From contig JBFWNN010000025.1 in the NCBI GenBank assembly GCA_050251035.1, forward strand, positions 11,374 through 75,373: DNA of 64,000 bases, read 5' to 3'. Shown here piece after piece: positions 34,024 to 43,159 of the stretch. This DNA is from Taklimakanibacter sp050251035. Lineage in GTDB: Bacteria; Pseudomonadota; Alphaproteobacteria; Rhizobiales; Aestuariivirgaceae. Below the pieces are notes generated by a model that saw only the letters and a program-made list of their open reading frames with translations, made no database searches and was not told the origin of the DNA. The translations under genes were made by a program, and so were the position numbers. Each line of letters starts with the position of its first letter. Within the stretch, counting starts at the first letter, position 1.

Positions 34024-35802
34024 ATGGCTGGCCGAAGCGACGAGCAGATGACAGGCGCCGAGATCATTCTCAAGGCGCTGGCGGACCAGGGGGTCGAACA
34101 CATATTCGGCTATCCGGGCGGCGCGGTCCTGCCGATCTATGACGAGATCTTCCAGCAGGACAAGGTGAAGCACATATTGGTGCGCCATGAGCAGGGCGCC
34201 ACCCATGCGGCGGAAGGCTATGCCCGCTCGACCGGCAAGCCCGGCGTCGTCCTCGTCACCTCAGGGCCGGGCGCCACCAATGCGGTCACCGGCCTCACCG
34301 ACGCGCTCATGGATTCGATCCCTATCGTCTGCATCACCGGCCAGGTGCCGACCCATCTCATCGGCAATGACGCCTTCCAGGAATGCGACACGGTCGGCAT
34401 CACCAGGCCCTGCACCAAGCACAATTACCTGGTGAAGAACGTCAACGACCTGGCGCGCGTCCTGCACGAGGCCTTCTATGTCGCGACCAACGGCCGGCCG
34501 GGCCCCGTCGTGGTCGACGTCCCCAAGGACGTGCAGTTCGCCAAGGGCGCCTATATCGGCCCGAGCAACATCCAGCACAAGACCTACCGCCCGCGCGTGA
34601 AGCCCGACCAGAACGCGGTCAGGGCGGCGATCGACCTGATCGCCGGCGCCAAGCGGCCGATCTTCTATACCGGCGGCGGCGTCATCAATTCGGGTCCGGC
34701 GGCATCGAAGCTGTTGCGCGAGTTCGTCAAGATAACCGGCTTCCCGGTGACCTCGACGCTGATGGGCCTCGGTGCCTTTCCGGCCTCCGACAAGCATTGG
34801 ATCGGCATGCTCGGCATGCACGGCACCTACGAAGCCAACATGGCGATGCATGGCTGCGACGTGATGATCAATATCGGCGCGCGCTTCGACGACCGCATCA
34901 CCGGCCGGGTCGATGCCTTCTCGCCCCATTCGCGCAAGATCCATGTCGACATCGATCCGTCCTCGATCAACAAGAATGTGCGCGTCGACCTGCCCGTCGT
35001 CGGTGACTGCGCCCATGTGCTCGAGGACTTCATCCGGGTGTGGAAGGCGCGGCAGAGCCAGGTCGACAAGCCGGCACACGCGGCCTGGTGGAAGCAGATC
35101 GACCAGTGGCGGTCGCGGGACAGCCTCAAATACAAGCACCGCAAGGACGTCATCATGCCGCAATATGCGATCGAGCGGCTCTATGCGCTGACCCGCGGCA
35201 AGGACGTCTACATCACCACCGAAGTCGGCCAGCACCAGATGTGGGCGGCGCAGTTCTTCAAGTTCGAGGAGCCGAACCGGTGGATGACCTCGGGCGGCCT
35301 CGGCACCATGGGCTACGGCCTTCCCGCCACGATCGGCGTGCAGATGGCGCATCCCAAGAGCCTGGTCATCGACATCGCCGGCGACGCCTCGGTGCTGATG
35401 ACCATGCAGGAGATCTCGACCGCGGTGCAATACCGCCTGCCGGTCAAGATATTCATCCTCAACAACCAGTATATGGGGATGGTCCGGCAGTGGCAGCAGC
35501 TGCTGCACGGCAACCGCCTGTCGGAGAGCTATTCGGAAGCGCTGCCCGATTTCGTCAAGCTGGCCGAGGCCTATGGCGCCGTCGGCATGCGGGCGGAGAA
35601 GCCGGCCGAGCTCGACGACGCGATCAAGGCGATGATCAATGTCGACCGGCCGGTGATCTTCGATTGCCGGGTCGCGAGCCTCGCCAATTGCTTCCCGATG
35701 ATCCCCTCCGGCAAGGCGCATAACGAGATGCTGCTCGGCGAGGACGTGCAGGACGACGAGATCGAAAAGGCGATCGGCGCCGAAGGCAAAGTGTTGGTTT
35801 AA
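34024..35802 (+). CDS. ilvB: Acetolactate synthase large (catalytic) subunit
   Basis: Condenses two pyruvates, or pyruvate and 2-oxobutyrate, in valine, leucine and isoleucine synthesis. It needs ThDP, FAD and Mg2+. The ThDP glutamate is in VRHEQGATHAAEGYARSTGK (near residue 56), VTSGPGATNAVTGL follows, and the ThDP/Mg motif is GDASVLMTMQEISTAVQY (near residue 455) ending at NNQ. The 592-residue length fits. The start MAGRSDEQMTGAEI has AAGGA upstream; ten further in-frame codons upstream have less support. ilvN follows after 12 bases. Confidence 0.97.
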   Translation: MAGRSDEQMTGAEIILKALADQGVEHIFGYPGGAVLPIYDEIFQQDKVKHILVRHEQGATHAAEGYARSTGKPGVVLVTSGPGATNAVTGLTDALMDSIPIVCITGQVPTHLIGNDAFQECDTVGITRPCTKHNYLVKNVNDLARVLHEAFYVATNGRPGPVVVDVPKDVQFAKGAYIGPSNIQHKTYRPRVKPDQNAVRAAIDLIAGAKRPIFYTGGGVINSGPAASKLLREFVKITGFPVTSTLMGLGAFPASDKHWIGMLGMHGTYEANMAMHGCDVMINIGARFDDRITGRVDAFSPHSRKIHVDIDPSSINKNVRVDLPVVGDCAHVLEDFIRVWKARQSQVDKPAHAAWWKQIDQWRSRDSLKYKHRKDVIMPQYAIERLYALTRGKDVYITTEVGQHQMWAAQFFKFEEPNRWMTSGGLGTMGYGLPATIGVQMAHPKSLVIDIAGDASVLMTMQEISTAVQYRLPVKIFILNNQYMGMVRQWQQLLHGNRLSESYSEALPDFVKLAEAYGAVGMRAEKPAELDDAIKAMINVDRPVIFDCRVASLANCFPMIPSGKAHNEMLLGEDVQDDEIEKAIGAEGKVLV

Positions 35803-35814
35803 GGAGCACGGCAT

Positions 35815-36372
35815 ATGAACATGCAATCGCAACCGGCTTCCGCCTATTTCCTCGACGACCGCAAGCAGGCGATCGAGACGCACACGCTGTGCGTCGTGGT
35901 CGACAACGAGCCGGGCGTGCTCGCCCGCGTCATCGGCCTGTTCTCGGGGCGCGGCTACAACATCGACTCGCTCACGGTCTCGGAAACCGAGCATGAGGCG
36001 CATGTCTCGCGCATCACCATCGTGACGTCGGGCACGCGCAACGTGATCGAGCAGATCCGGACGCAGCTCGACCGCATGGTGCCAGTGCATTCGGTGGCCG
36101 ACCTCACCGTCCAGGGCAACGCCATCGAGCGCGAGCTGGCGCTCATCAAGGTGGCGGGCAAGGGCGAGAAGCGCATGGAGGCGCTCAGGCTCTCGGATGC
36201 CTTCCGCGCGAGGGTCATCGATGCGACGACCGAGAGCTTCGTCTTCGAGCTGACCGGCAAGACCAGCAAGGTCGACCAGTTCATCTCGCTGATGCAGCCT
36301 CTCGGCCTGGTCGAGGTCTCGCGCACCGGCATCGCCGCCATCTCGCGCGGGCCGGAAGGCATGAAGATCTGA
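35815..36372 (+). CDS. ilvN: Acetolactate synthase small (regulatory) subunit
   Basis: Binds valine and regulates the large subunit. The N-terminal ACT domain reads THTLCVVVDNEPGVLARVIG and FSGRGYNIDSLTVSETEHEA (residues about 23-62). The second domain follows with ELALIKVAGKGEKRMEALRL and ends in GIAAISRG. The 185-residue length is typical of alphaproteobacterial IlvN/IlvH. It shares the ilvB transcript and so the attenuator. Confidence 0.96.
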   Translation: MNMQSQPASAYFLDDRKQAIETHTLCVVVDNEPGVLARVIGLFSGRGYNIDSLTVSETEHEAHVSRITIVTSGTRNVIEQIRTQLDRMVPVHSVADLTVQGNAIERELALIKVAGKGEKRMEALRLSDAFRARVIDATTESFVFELTGKTSKVDQFISLMQPLGLVEVSRTGIAAISRGPEGMKI

Positions 36373-36376
36373 CCGG

Positions 36377-36406
36377 AAAAGCCGCAAGAGCGCACACACT
36401 TGCGGC
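36377..36406 (-). terminator. Rho-independent terminator of the polyamine ABC operon
   Basis: On the minus strand GCCGCAAG and CTTGCGGC (36406-36381) form an 8-bp stem followed by TTTT. It lies 15 bases past the stop of the substrate-binding gene at 36421. On the plus strand the same hairpin follows ilvN by eight bases but lacks a T-run, so ilvN may use it only weakly. Confidence 0.65.
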
Positions 36407-36420
36407 CGTTCCATGTCACC

Positions 36421-37455
36421 TCATTTGAGGACGTTGGTCCACACCTTGTCGATCAACTTCTGGGAGGCCGCGTCACAGGCCCAGGAGAAGATGATCTTGG
36501 CGTCCGCCGGCGGCGCGATCTCCGGCGCCGTGCGCAACTCCTCCGTCAGACCGGCCTCCATCCCCTTGATGCCTGCCGCATAGCCGGTGAAGTTCGCCTG
36601 CAGCGCCATGTTCTCCGGCGCCATCATGAAGTTGATGAACTTCTTGGCGTTCTCCACGTTTCGTGCCGTCGTCGGGATCATCATGCCGTCCATCCAGCCG
36701 ATGACGCCCTCCTTGGGATAGGCATAGGTGAGGACCTTTCCGGATTTTACGCCTTCCTGCCGGCCCTTCAGGGCATAGCCGTTCCAATGCGTGCTGAGCA
36801 CGCTGTCGCCATTGATCAGGCGGTCGTTCATGCCTTCCGAGCTGTAGGTGTTGACGGCGGGCTTCTGCTCGAGAAGCAGGTCTTGCACCTTCTGCATCTG
36901 GGCGGGATCCGGATTGCAGAACTTCTGGCCGAGATAGAGATGCGCCAGATTGACCACCTCCTCCGGCGTCTTGAACAGACTCACGCGCCCGGCCACCTTT
37001 GGGTCGGGCTTGAAGAATTCGCCGAGCGATTCGAGCTTTTTGCCATAGAGGTCCTCGCGATAGGCGATCGAGGTGGTGCCCCAGTGGAAGGGGGCGGTAT
37101 ATTCCTGGTTCTTGTCCCAGTCCGGATGTCTCCAGCGCTCCTCGACATGGGCGAAATTGGGCATGGCCGTCGCGTCGTATTTCTGGACCAGCTTTTCCTC
37201 GATGAAGATCGGAATGAAATTGTGCGAGGGGATGATGACGTCATAGCCGGTGGCGCCGGCCTTCAGCTTGGCGAGCAGGGTTTCGTTCGAATCGTAAGTG
37301 TCGATGGTGACCTTGATGCCCGTCTCGGCTTCGAACTTCTTGATTGCTTCGGGCGAGGTATAGTCGGTCCAATTGTAGAGATAGAGATTTCCCTCCGCCA
37401 TGGCGGCGGTTGCCGACAGCGCTAGCGCGGCGGCGGTCGTGACGAGCGATTTCAT
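36421..37455 (-). CDS. Polyamine-type ABC transporter substrate-binding protein (PotD/PotF-like)
   Basis: A 344-residue periplasmic protein. After a signal peptide (KSLVTTAAALALSATAAMA) the mature part begins EGNLYLYNWTDYTSPEAIKK, the PotD/PotF hallmark. YDVIIPSHNFIPIFIEEKLV and PFHWGTTSIAYREDL (near residues 118-132) line the binding cleft. The start at 37455 has AAGGAGG eight bases upstream; an earlier ATG at 37497 has no such site. It is last in the minus-strand operon. The ligand is probably a diamine such as putrescine or spermidine, by family and by the adjacent aminotransferase. Confidence 0.9.
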   Translation of the reverse strand: MKSLVTTAAALALSATAAMAEGNLYLYNWTDYTSPEAIKKFEAETGIKVTIDTYDSNETLLAKLKAGATGYDVIIPSHNFIPIFIEEKLVQKYDATAMPNFAHVEERWRHPDWDKNQEYTAPFHWGTTSIAYREDLYGKKLESLGEFFKPDPKVAGRVSLFKTPEEVVNLAHLYLGQKFCNPDPAQMQKVQDLLLEQKPAVNTYSSEGMNDRLINGDSVLSTHWNGYALKGRQEGVKSGKVLTYAYPKEGVIGWMDGMMIPTTARNVENAKKFINFMMAPENMALQANFTGYAAGIKGMEAGLTEELRTAPEIAPPADAKIIFSWACDAASQKLIDKVWTNVLK

Positions 37456-37493
37456 TCTGGTTTCCTCCTTCAGTTTCTGATCTTGCCTGGTGT

Positions 37494-38312
37494 TCATGGC
37501 GCATCGCCGCGCTTGCGGGTGATGATCCAGTAGAAAGTGACCAGCGCGATCGAGGCGACAAGCAGAAGCGACGACACCGCGTTGACCTCGGGAGTCACGC
37601 CCTGGCGGATCATGCTGTATATATAGACCGGGAGGGTGGTGGAGCCCGCGCCGGCGACCATCATGGTGATGATGAAATCATCGAGCGAGATGACGAAGCT
37701 CAACATGGCGCCGGCGAGGACGCCTGGCATCAGGATGGGCAAGGTGACATGGCGAAACGTCGCCCAGTCGGAGCCGTAGAGATCGGCGGAAGCCTGCTCC
37801 AGTGTGGTATCCATGCCCGCGAGCCGGGCGCGGATCGGCATGAAGGCGAAGGGTATGCAGAAGGTGACATGGGCTATCACCACATTGCCCAGTCCGAGCG
37901 ACAGGCCGGTGCTGGCAAAGACGATCAGCATGGCGACGGCGGTTACGATCTCGGGCACCATCAGCGGCAGCGAGATCACGGCGACGCTCGCACCCCGGCC
38001 GCGGAACGCGCCGCCGCGCACCAGCACCAGGGCTGCCAGGGTGGCGAGCACGGTCGCGATCGCGGTCGCCGCTGTCGCCACGATGAACGAATTGAGCGCG
38101 GCACGCTGGATATCGGCGTTGGCAAATGCCTTTGCATACCAGCCGAGGCTGAAGCCCTGCCAGACCATCACCAGCGAGCCGGAATTGAACGAGTACAGGA
38201 CCAGGACGGCGATCGGCAGATAGAGGAACAGCATGAAGGCCATGGCCGCGGGTCCGAGGCCCTTGACGGCGCCGACGGGGCGGAAGGCCCGGGCTCGCGC
38301 GGTTTCAGGCAT
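37494..38312 (-). CDS. Polyamine-type ABC permease (PotC/PotI-like)
   Basis: A 272-residue inner-membrane protein with about six hydrophobic segments. PIAVLVLYSFNSG near the start and EQASADLYGSDWATFRHVTL (near residue 177) for the EAA loop are typical. The ATG at 38312 overlaps the end of the upstream permease by eight bases; an in-frame ATG at 38330 is an alternative. It pairs with the permease at 38305-39222. Confidence 0.9.
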   Translation of the reverse strand: MPETARARAFRPVGAVKGLGPAAMAFMLFLYLPIAVLVLYSFNSGSLVMVWQGFSLGWYAKAFANADIQRAALNSFIVATAATAIATVLATLAALVLVRGGAFRGRGASVAVISLPLMVPEIVTAVAMLIVFASTGLSLGLGNVVIAHVTFCIPFAFMPIRARLAGMDTTLEQASADLYGSDWATFRHVTLPILMPGVLAGAMLSFVISLDDFIITMMVAGAGSTTLPVYIYSMIRQGVTPEVNAVSSLLLVASIALVTFYWIITRKRGDAP

Positions 38313-39222
38313 GGGCGAGAGCACCCGCATGGGCTCCGGCGCGCCGCGCAGCTCTTGCATACCAGATGAGGCAGAGCATGACGAAGGCGAGCAGGATCAT
38401 TGCCACCGCGGCGCCAAAAGGCCAGTTGCGCGCGGTGGCGAACTGGAATTGCACCAGGCTGCCAAGCATCAGCTTCTTGCCGCCGCCGAGCAGATCGGGC
38501 TGGATGAAAGCGCCGAGACAAGGGATGAAGACGAGGATCGACCCGGCGACAATGCCAGGCTTCGCCAACGGGACGACGACGCGCCGGAAGGTCTCGAAGG
38601 TCGAGGAATAGAGATCGGCGGAGGCCTCGATGAGGCGGAAGTCGAGCTTCTCGAGGCTCGCGTAGATGGGCAGCACCATGATGGGGATGAAGGCATAGAT
38701 GAGGCCGACCACGATGGCGAAGTCCGTGTACATGAGGCCCAGCGTTTCGTCATCGCCGAGCAGTCCCAGCCAGCGGAACGGCATCTCCACCGTGCCGTTG
38801 CGCCCCAGGATGATGATCCACGCGAAAGTGCGGACCAACTGATTGGTCCAGAAGGGTATGGTGATCAGATAGATCCAGATGTTGCGGTGCTGAACAGGCT
38901 GGCGGACGATGAAATAGGCGATAGGAAAGCCGGCGATCAGGCAGAGGATGGTCGCCACCAGCGCCAGGACGATCGATCGCAGGACGATGATCAAATAACC
39001 GGCATTGAAGACGACATTGTCGGCGAGATCCCGTTCGAACAGGAACTGCACATAGGCGTCGGATGAGAAGCGCCAGACCACGCCGCCGAAGGGATTGGCC
39101 TCCAGCACCGAGTAGAGCGCCATGACGGCGACCGGCACGATCATGAAGAGGGTAATGACGACGAGGGCAGGTGACAGGCCGAGCAACCGCCGAACGGCGG
39201 GATTGTTCGGCAACTCGATCAC
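38305..39222 (-). CDS. Polyamine-type ABC permease (PotB/PotH-like)
   Basis: A 305-residue inner-membrane protein with six to seven hydrophobic segments. The conserved PFWTNQLVRTFAWIIILGRN (residues about 123-142) is the PotB/PotH marker, and IEASADLYSSTFETFRRVVV the EAA loop. The start at 39222 overlaps the ATPase stop by four bases. Confidence 0.92.
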   Translation of the reverse strand: MIELPNNPAVRRLLGLSPALVVITLFMIVPVAVMALYSVLEANPFGGVVWRFSSDAYVQFLFERDLADNVVFNAGYLIIVLRSIVLALVATILCLIAGFPIAYFIVRQPVQHRNIWIYLITIPFWTNQLVRTFAWIIILGRNGTVEMPFRWLGLLGDDETLGLMYTDFAIVVGLIYAFIPIMVLPIYASLEKLDFRLIEASADLYSSTFETFRRVVVPLAKPGIVAGSILVFIPCLGAFIQPDLLGGGKKLMLGSLVQFQFATARNWPFGAAVAMILLAFVMLCLIWYARAARRAGAHAGALAHA

Positions 39223-40358
39223 TGGACCAGCATCCGCCAGGCATCGGCCGGGATGGCGAGCGCGACGCCATCGCCGACCCTATGAAGTGCGCGCCCATCG
39301 TCGCGGTTGCGCTCGAGGGCGATGATCGGCGACTGTTCACCGATATCGACCGCATAGGCGGTCGCCTGGCCGAGATAGTCCGCCGCCTGAATGCGTCCCA
39401 CGATGCCCGAATCATTGGGACCCTCGACGCGCACCTTTTCGGGACGCAGAAACAGCGTCACCTTGTCTCCTGGTCCGGCGCCTGCGACCGCTGCGACGGC
39501 AAAGCTCCGGCCGCGCGGCGACCGGCACAAGGCGATTTCATCCGCCAATGTGTCGATTTCGGCCGCGATGAAATTGGCGTCGCCGATGAAAGACGCGACG
39601 AAGCGGTTGGCAGGATATTCGTAGATTTCGGTCGGCGTGCCGACCTGCTGGACCTCTCCGTCCGACATGACCGCGATGCGGTCGCTCATCGACAAGGCCT
39701 CTTCCTGGTCGTGGGTCACGAAGACGAAGGTGATGCCGGTCGCCCGCTGCAACTGCTTGAGCTCGGCGCGCATCGCCTGCCGGAGCTTGAGGTCCAGCGC
39801 GGACAGCGGCTCATCAAGCAGCAGGACCTTGGGATGCGGCGCCAAAGCACGCGCCAGGGCGACGCGCTGCTGCTGGCCGCCCGACAATTGCGCCGGGCGG
39901 CGCTCGGCGAACGCCTCCATCTTGACGAGGCTGAGGACGCGCTTGACCGTGGCGGCAATCTCCGCCTCGGGGCGGCGCAGGCGGCGCGGCCCGTAGGCGA
40001 CATTCTCGGCAACGCTCATGTGCGGGAACAGCGCATAATGCTGGAAGACGGTGTTGACCGGCCGCCGGTTGGCGGGCAACCCTGCAATATCCGAACCGAA
40101 CAGCGACACCGTGCCTGCGCTCATCGCCTCGAAGCCGGCGAGAATGCGCAGGAGCGTGGTCTTTCCGCAGCCCGAGGGACCGAGAAAAGTGAAGAACTCG
40201 TTGTCGCGGATCGAAAGCGTGGCGTTCTTCAAGGCGGTGACGATGTGCCGGCCTTCGCCATAGCGCTTGACGACTCCGGAAATATCGATGGCGGTCCGGC
40301 GCTCCGAAGTTTGCGATGGCATGCTTGCTTCGAATTCCAGCGGCGCCCGGTGCAGCAT
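39219..40358 (-). CDS. Polyamine-type ABC ATP-binding protein (PotA/PotG-like)
   Basis: A 379-residue ATPase. Walker A is LGPSGCGKTTLLRILAG (near residue 59), the signature LSGGQQQRVALARALAP (near residue 159), Walker B VLLLDEPLSALDLK and the H-loop VFVTHDQEEA. A C-terminal TOBE-type domain (residues about 290-375) is present, as in PotA. The start overlaps the aminotransferase stop by one base (TGATG); an in-frame ATG at 40322 is also possible. The gene order aminotransferase-ATPase-permease-permease-binding protein makes one operon. Confidence 0.9.
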   Translation of the reverse strand: MLHRAPLEFEASMPSQTSERRTAIDISGVVKRYGEGRHIVTALKNATLSIRDNEFFTFLGPSGCGKTTLLRILAGFEAMSAGTVSLFGSDIAGLPANRRPVNTVFQHYALFPHMSVAENVAYGPRRLRRPEAEIAATVKRVLSLVKMEAFAERRPAQLSGGQQQRVALARALAPHPKVLLLDEPLSALDLKLRQAMRAELKQLQRATGITFVFVTHDQEEALSMSDRIAVMSDGEVQQVGTPTEIYEYPANRFVASFIGDANFIAAEIDTLADEIALCRSPRGRSFAVAAVAGAGPGDKVTLFLRPEKVRVEGPNDSGIVGRIQAADYLGQATAYAVDIGEQSPIIALERNRDDGRALHRVGDGVALAIPADAWRMLVQ

Positions 40359-41752
40359 CAGAGGAACCCGTCCTTCCTGAGATCGTCCATTGTGGCGGTG
40401 ATGCTCATGCGCAGGATCTCGCCGATCTCCTCGATCTGGGACACGTCGAGGGTGAGGGGCGGCGACAGGATGTTCAGGTGTCCGAGCGGGCGGACGATCA
40501 GGCCGCGCTTCTGGCAGTTCTGGGCGATGCGCTTGCCGACATTGGCTTCCGTCGGCAGCAGCGCCTTGGTCGCCTTGTCGGCGACATTCTCGATGCACAT
40601 CATGAAGTGGCTGCCGCGCACCTCGCCAACGAGGTCGAGGGCCTCCAGCTGCTTCAGGGTTTTCTCGAAGACCGGGCCGGTCTTGCGCACGCGCTCGCAG
40701 ATCTTCTCGCGCTCGATGATCTCGATGTTCTTGAGGCCGGCGGCGCAGGCGGCCGGGTGACAACTGTAGGTGAAGCCGTGAAAGAAGGCGCTGCCGGGCG
40801 CGCTGATGACGTCGAAGATCTCTTCCGACACGATGGTGGCAGAGAGCGGCTGATAGCCGGACGAGATGCCCTTTGCCGTGCAGATGATATCCGGCGTCAC
40901 GCCGAACTTGTCGAAGGACGCGAACATGTGGCCGAGCCGGCCGAAGGCGGTGACGACCTCGTCGGAAATATAGAAGATCCCGTATTTGCGGCAGAGGTCG
41001 TAAGTGCGTTTGTGATAGCCCTTGGGCGGCACGATCACCCCGCCGGCGCCCATGATGGGTTCGGCGATGAAAGCGGCGACATTGTCGGGGCCGAGCTTGA
41101 GAATGGCATTCTCCATCTCCTCGATGAGGAAATCGAGGAAGCCCGCTTCACTCACCGCTTCGGGGCGGCGGTAGCTGTGCGGAGCCGAGAGATAATGCAC
41201 GAGGTCGGTGGCGCCGTCCCAGCCCGCCTGGTAGACGGGACCGGTCAGCGCAATGGTGAGGTGGGTGCTGCCGTGATAGGCGTGCTGGCGCGAAAGGATC
41301 TTCTTGCGATAGGGCTTGCCGATGCGGTTGAAGTAGTGATGCACCATGCGCACGGCCGAATCGTTCGCCACCGACCCGCCGGTGCCGAAGAACACATGGT
41401 TCAGCCTGCCGGGCGCGAGGCTTGCAAGTTTCGCGGCGAGCGCCGAAGCCGGCTTGTTGGTCAGGTTGTTGAACGCCGAGTAGAAAGGCAGCTCGCGCAA
41501 TTGCCGGGCGATCGCCTCGATGATCTCTTCGCGGCCATAACCGACATTGACGCACCAGAGGCCGCCGATGCCGTCATAGAAGCGGTTGCCGTCGGCGTCG
41601 ATTACGTGGACGCCGTCCGAACCGGCCATCACCGTGCAGCCTTCCTCCCGGTTGACGGCCAGACTGGAGAAAGGATGAATAAGATGGGCGCGGTCCTGCT
41701 CCCAGGCCTCGTGGGCCGATTGTTCATAGTTGGTGGGCGAGATTTTATCCAT
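40358..41752 (-). CDS. Class III PLP-dependent aminotransferase, polyamine-pyruvate type
   Basis: A 464-residue enzyme. The cofactor lysine is in PDIICTAKGISSGYQPLSAT (near residue 290), GTGGSVANDSAVRMVHHY and QHAYHGSTHLTIALTG form the PLP and substrate pockets, and FIAEPIMGAGGVIVPPKGY and FYISDEVVTAFGRLG are standard. The pattern resembles omega-aminotransferases such as putrescine- or spermidine-pyruvate transaminases (SpuC-like). As first gene of the importer operon it probably transaminates the imported amine. The start at 41752 directly precedes the family's N terminus. Confidence 0.85.
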   Translation of the reverse strand: MDKISPTNYEQSAHEAWEQDRAHLIHPFSSLAVNREEGCTVMAGSDGVHVIDADGNRFYDGIGGLWCVNVGYGREEIIEAIARQLRELPFYSAFNNLTNKPASALAAKLASLAPGRLNHVFFGTGGSVANDSAVRMVHHYFNRIGKPYRKKILSRQHAYHGSTHLTIALTGPVYQAGWDGATDLVHYLSAPHSYRRPEAVSEAGFLDFLIEEMENAILKLGPDNVAAFIAEPIMGAGGVIVPPKGYHKRTYDLCRKYGIFYISDEVVTAFGRLGHMFASFDKFGVTPDIICTAKGISSGYQPLSATIVSEEIFDVISAPGSAFFHGFTYSCHPAACAAGLKNIEIIEREKICERVRKTGPVFEKTLKQLEALDLVGEVRGSHFMMCIENVADKATKALLPTEANVGKRIAQNCQKRGLIVRPLGHLNILSPPLTLDVSQIEEIGEILRMSITATMDDLRKDGFL

Positions 41753-41899
41753 GGCTCACTTCATCTGTTTGGGGACGAGAGGCCGGCTCTCTGCCGAGCC
41801 GTGTCCAGCGGCCGCACTACATGGCATCATCCAGTCTGCCACCCTCCCAAGTGAATGGACTCACCTTCCCCTCTAGGGCATCCTCGAAGAGGGCTTGAA

Positions 41900-41915
41900 T
41901 ACCCCTTTGGGGGTA
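41900..41915. promoter_or_regulatory. Inverted repeat, probable operator of the LuxR-type regulator
   Basis: TACCCC and GGGGTA flank a 4-base centre TTTG. It ends 13 bases before the LuxR-type ATG, overlapping the leader of that gene and lying in the 176-bp gap it shares with the aminotransferase operon. The position suits autoregulation and control of the divergent operon. The regulator assignment is inference. Confidence 0.5.
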
Positions 41916-41928
41916 ACGGGAGGGTGAG

Positions 41929-42978
41929 ATGGGCAAGTTCGGGATCGGAGACGCGGAAGCCGCGACGATGGTGATTGGCCAGATTGCGCAAGCCTTGGGC
42001 ACGCCAAGGTTCCACCGCGGGATCCTGGACGTCGTGCGCGCGGTGTTCCCCAGCGACTTCGCCCAAGTCTATCAGATCGAGCGGGACGGCCGCGCCGTGT
42101 GCATCGACCCGTGCGATACGCCCGAGAAACATTGCAAATCCTATGTGAGCGAATTCAGCCGCTATTGTCCGTTCTCGCGCTATTGGCAAAGCACCGCCCG
42201 GCCCGGGGTCGTGACGATGAACGAAGTGCGCAACCACGACTATGATTTCGGCAACTACTTCACCGATTTCTACGATCCGATCGGCCTGGTCGACGAGATC
42301 GGCGTGCTCCTGCCTTCGCCTGGGCGGCGCACGGTCGCACTCTTCATGGAACGATCGAAGCGGTTTTCGGACGAGGCGCCCGACGCCGTGCGCATGCTCT
42401 ATTCCGCCATCGCCCGGCTGCACCGGACGAATAACCAGCTGCTGTTCCGGGCGGCGGTGGCTCGCACCGCGCGCGGCGCATCGCCCAATGCGGTCTGCAT
42501 CCTCGACCGGACCGGCGAGGTCGTGTTCGCCAACCGCGAATGGCGGCAGGCCTGCCAGCGCGACCGGTCTCTCGAACCTCATGCCAAAGCCACGCTCCCT
42601 CCCGGCGATATGAGCCTCGAGATCGATGGTGGCCGGATGTTCGCCAGCACGCTCGACGACTGGTTTCCGATCGCGCCCGGCGGCCGGCTGTGCGTCCTCA
42701 GCTATGCAAACCTCAGGAGCAGCCTGCCGGCGCTGAAGCGGTCGTTCCTGGCCGGCCATGTCAGCAAACGTGAACATGAGATCATTTGCGCGATTCTCGA
42801 CGGCTATCCCACCCAGGCGGTCGCCGAGCGGCTCGGCTGCGCGCCGCAGACCGTCAAGGCCCACAAGAAGCGGATCTACCGGCGGCTCGACATCACGACC
42901 GAGCGTGAAATTTTCCTGATGTTCCTCGAACATCTGCAGGGCCGTAGCCCGAGCCTCCCGGCGGTCGAGCTGAACTGA
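41929..42978 (+). CDS. LuxR-type transcriptional regulator
   Basis: A 349-residue protein. The C-terminal helix-turn-helix is LSKREHEIICAILDGYPTQ-like: VSKREHEIICAILDG, then AVAERLGCAPQTVKAHKKRI and YRRLDITTEREI (residues about 280-330). The N-terminal part is not a recognised autoinducer or receiver domain; it holds several cysteines (CIDPCDTPEKHC, near residues 62-73) that might sense metal or redox state. It is divergent from the polyamine operon and is the likely regulator of it. Confidence 0.82.
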   Translation: MGKFGIGDAEAATMVIGQIAQALGTPRFHRGILDVVRAVFPSDFAQVYQIERDGRAVCIDPCDTPEKHCKSYVSEFSRYCPFSRYWQSTARPGVVTMNEVRNHDYDFGNYFTDFYDPIGLVDEIGVLLPSPGRRTVALFMERSKRFSDEAPDAVRMLYSAIARLHRTNNQLLFRAAVARTARGASPNAVCILDRTGEVVFANREWRQACQRDRSLEPHAKATLPPGDMSLEIDGGRMFASTLDDWFPIAPGGRLCVLSYANLRSSLPALKRSFLAGHVSKREHEIICAILDGYPTQAVAERLGCAPQTVKAHKKRIYRRLDITTEREIFLMFLEHLQGRSPSLPAVELN

Positions 42979-43159
42979 CCTGGCTGTGAGCTCTCAATAG
43001 GTGGTCCGCTAAATAGGCGATCGAGACGCACCCCCTGTTTGGCGGGCTCAAGGATGTGATCGCTTCGTCAAGTGGTCTGCCAAAATTGCTCTAAAGCGGA
43101 CGTTTTTGACTGTCCACTCGATTGCTAGTCTAGCCATCTCAGACGATCCGAGGTGCGCC

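Noticed and set aside
34261..36414. A 717-codon minus-strand frame opposite ilvB and ilvN
   Set aside because: Shadow of two unmistakable plus-strand genes; no start signal or domain.
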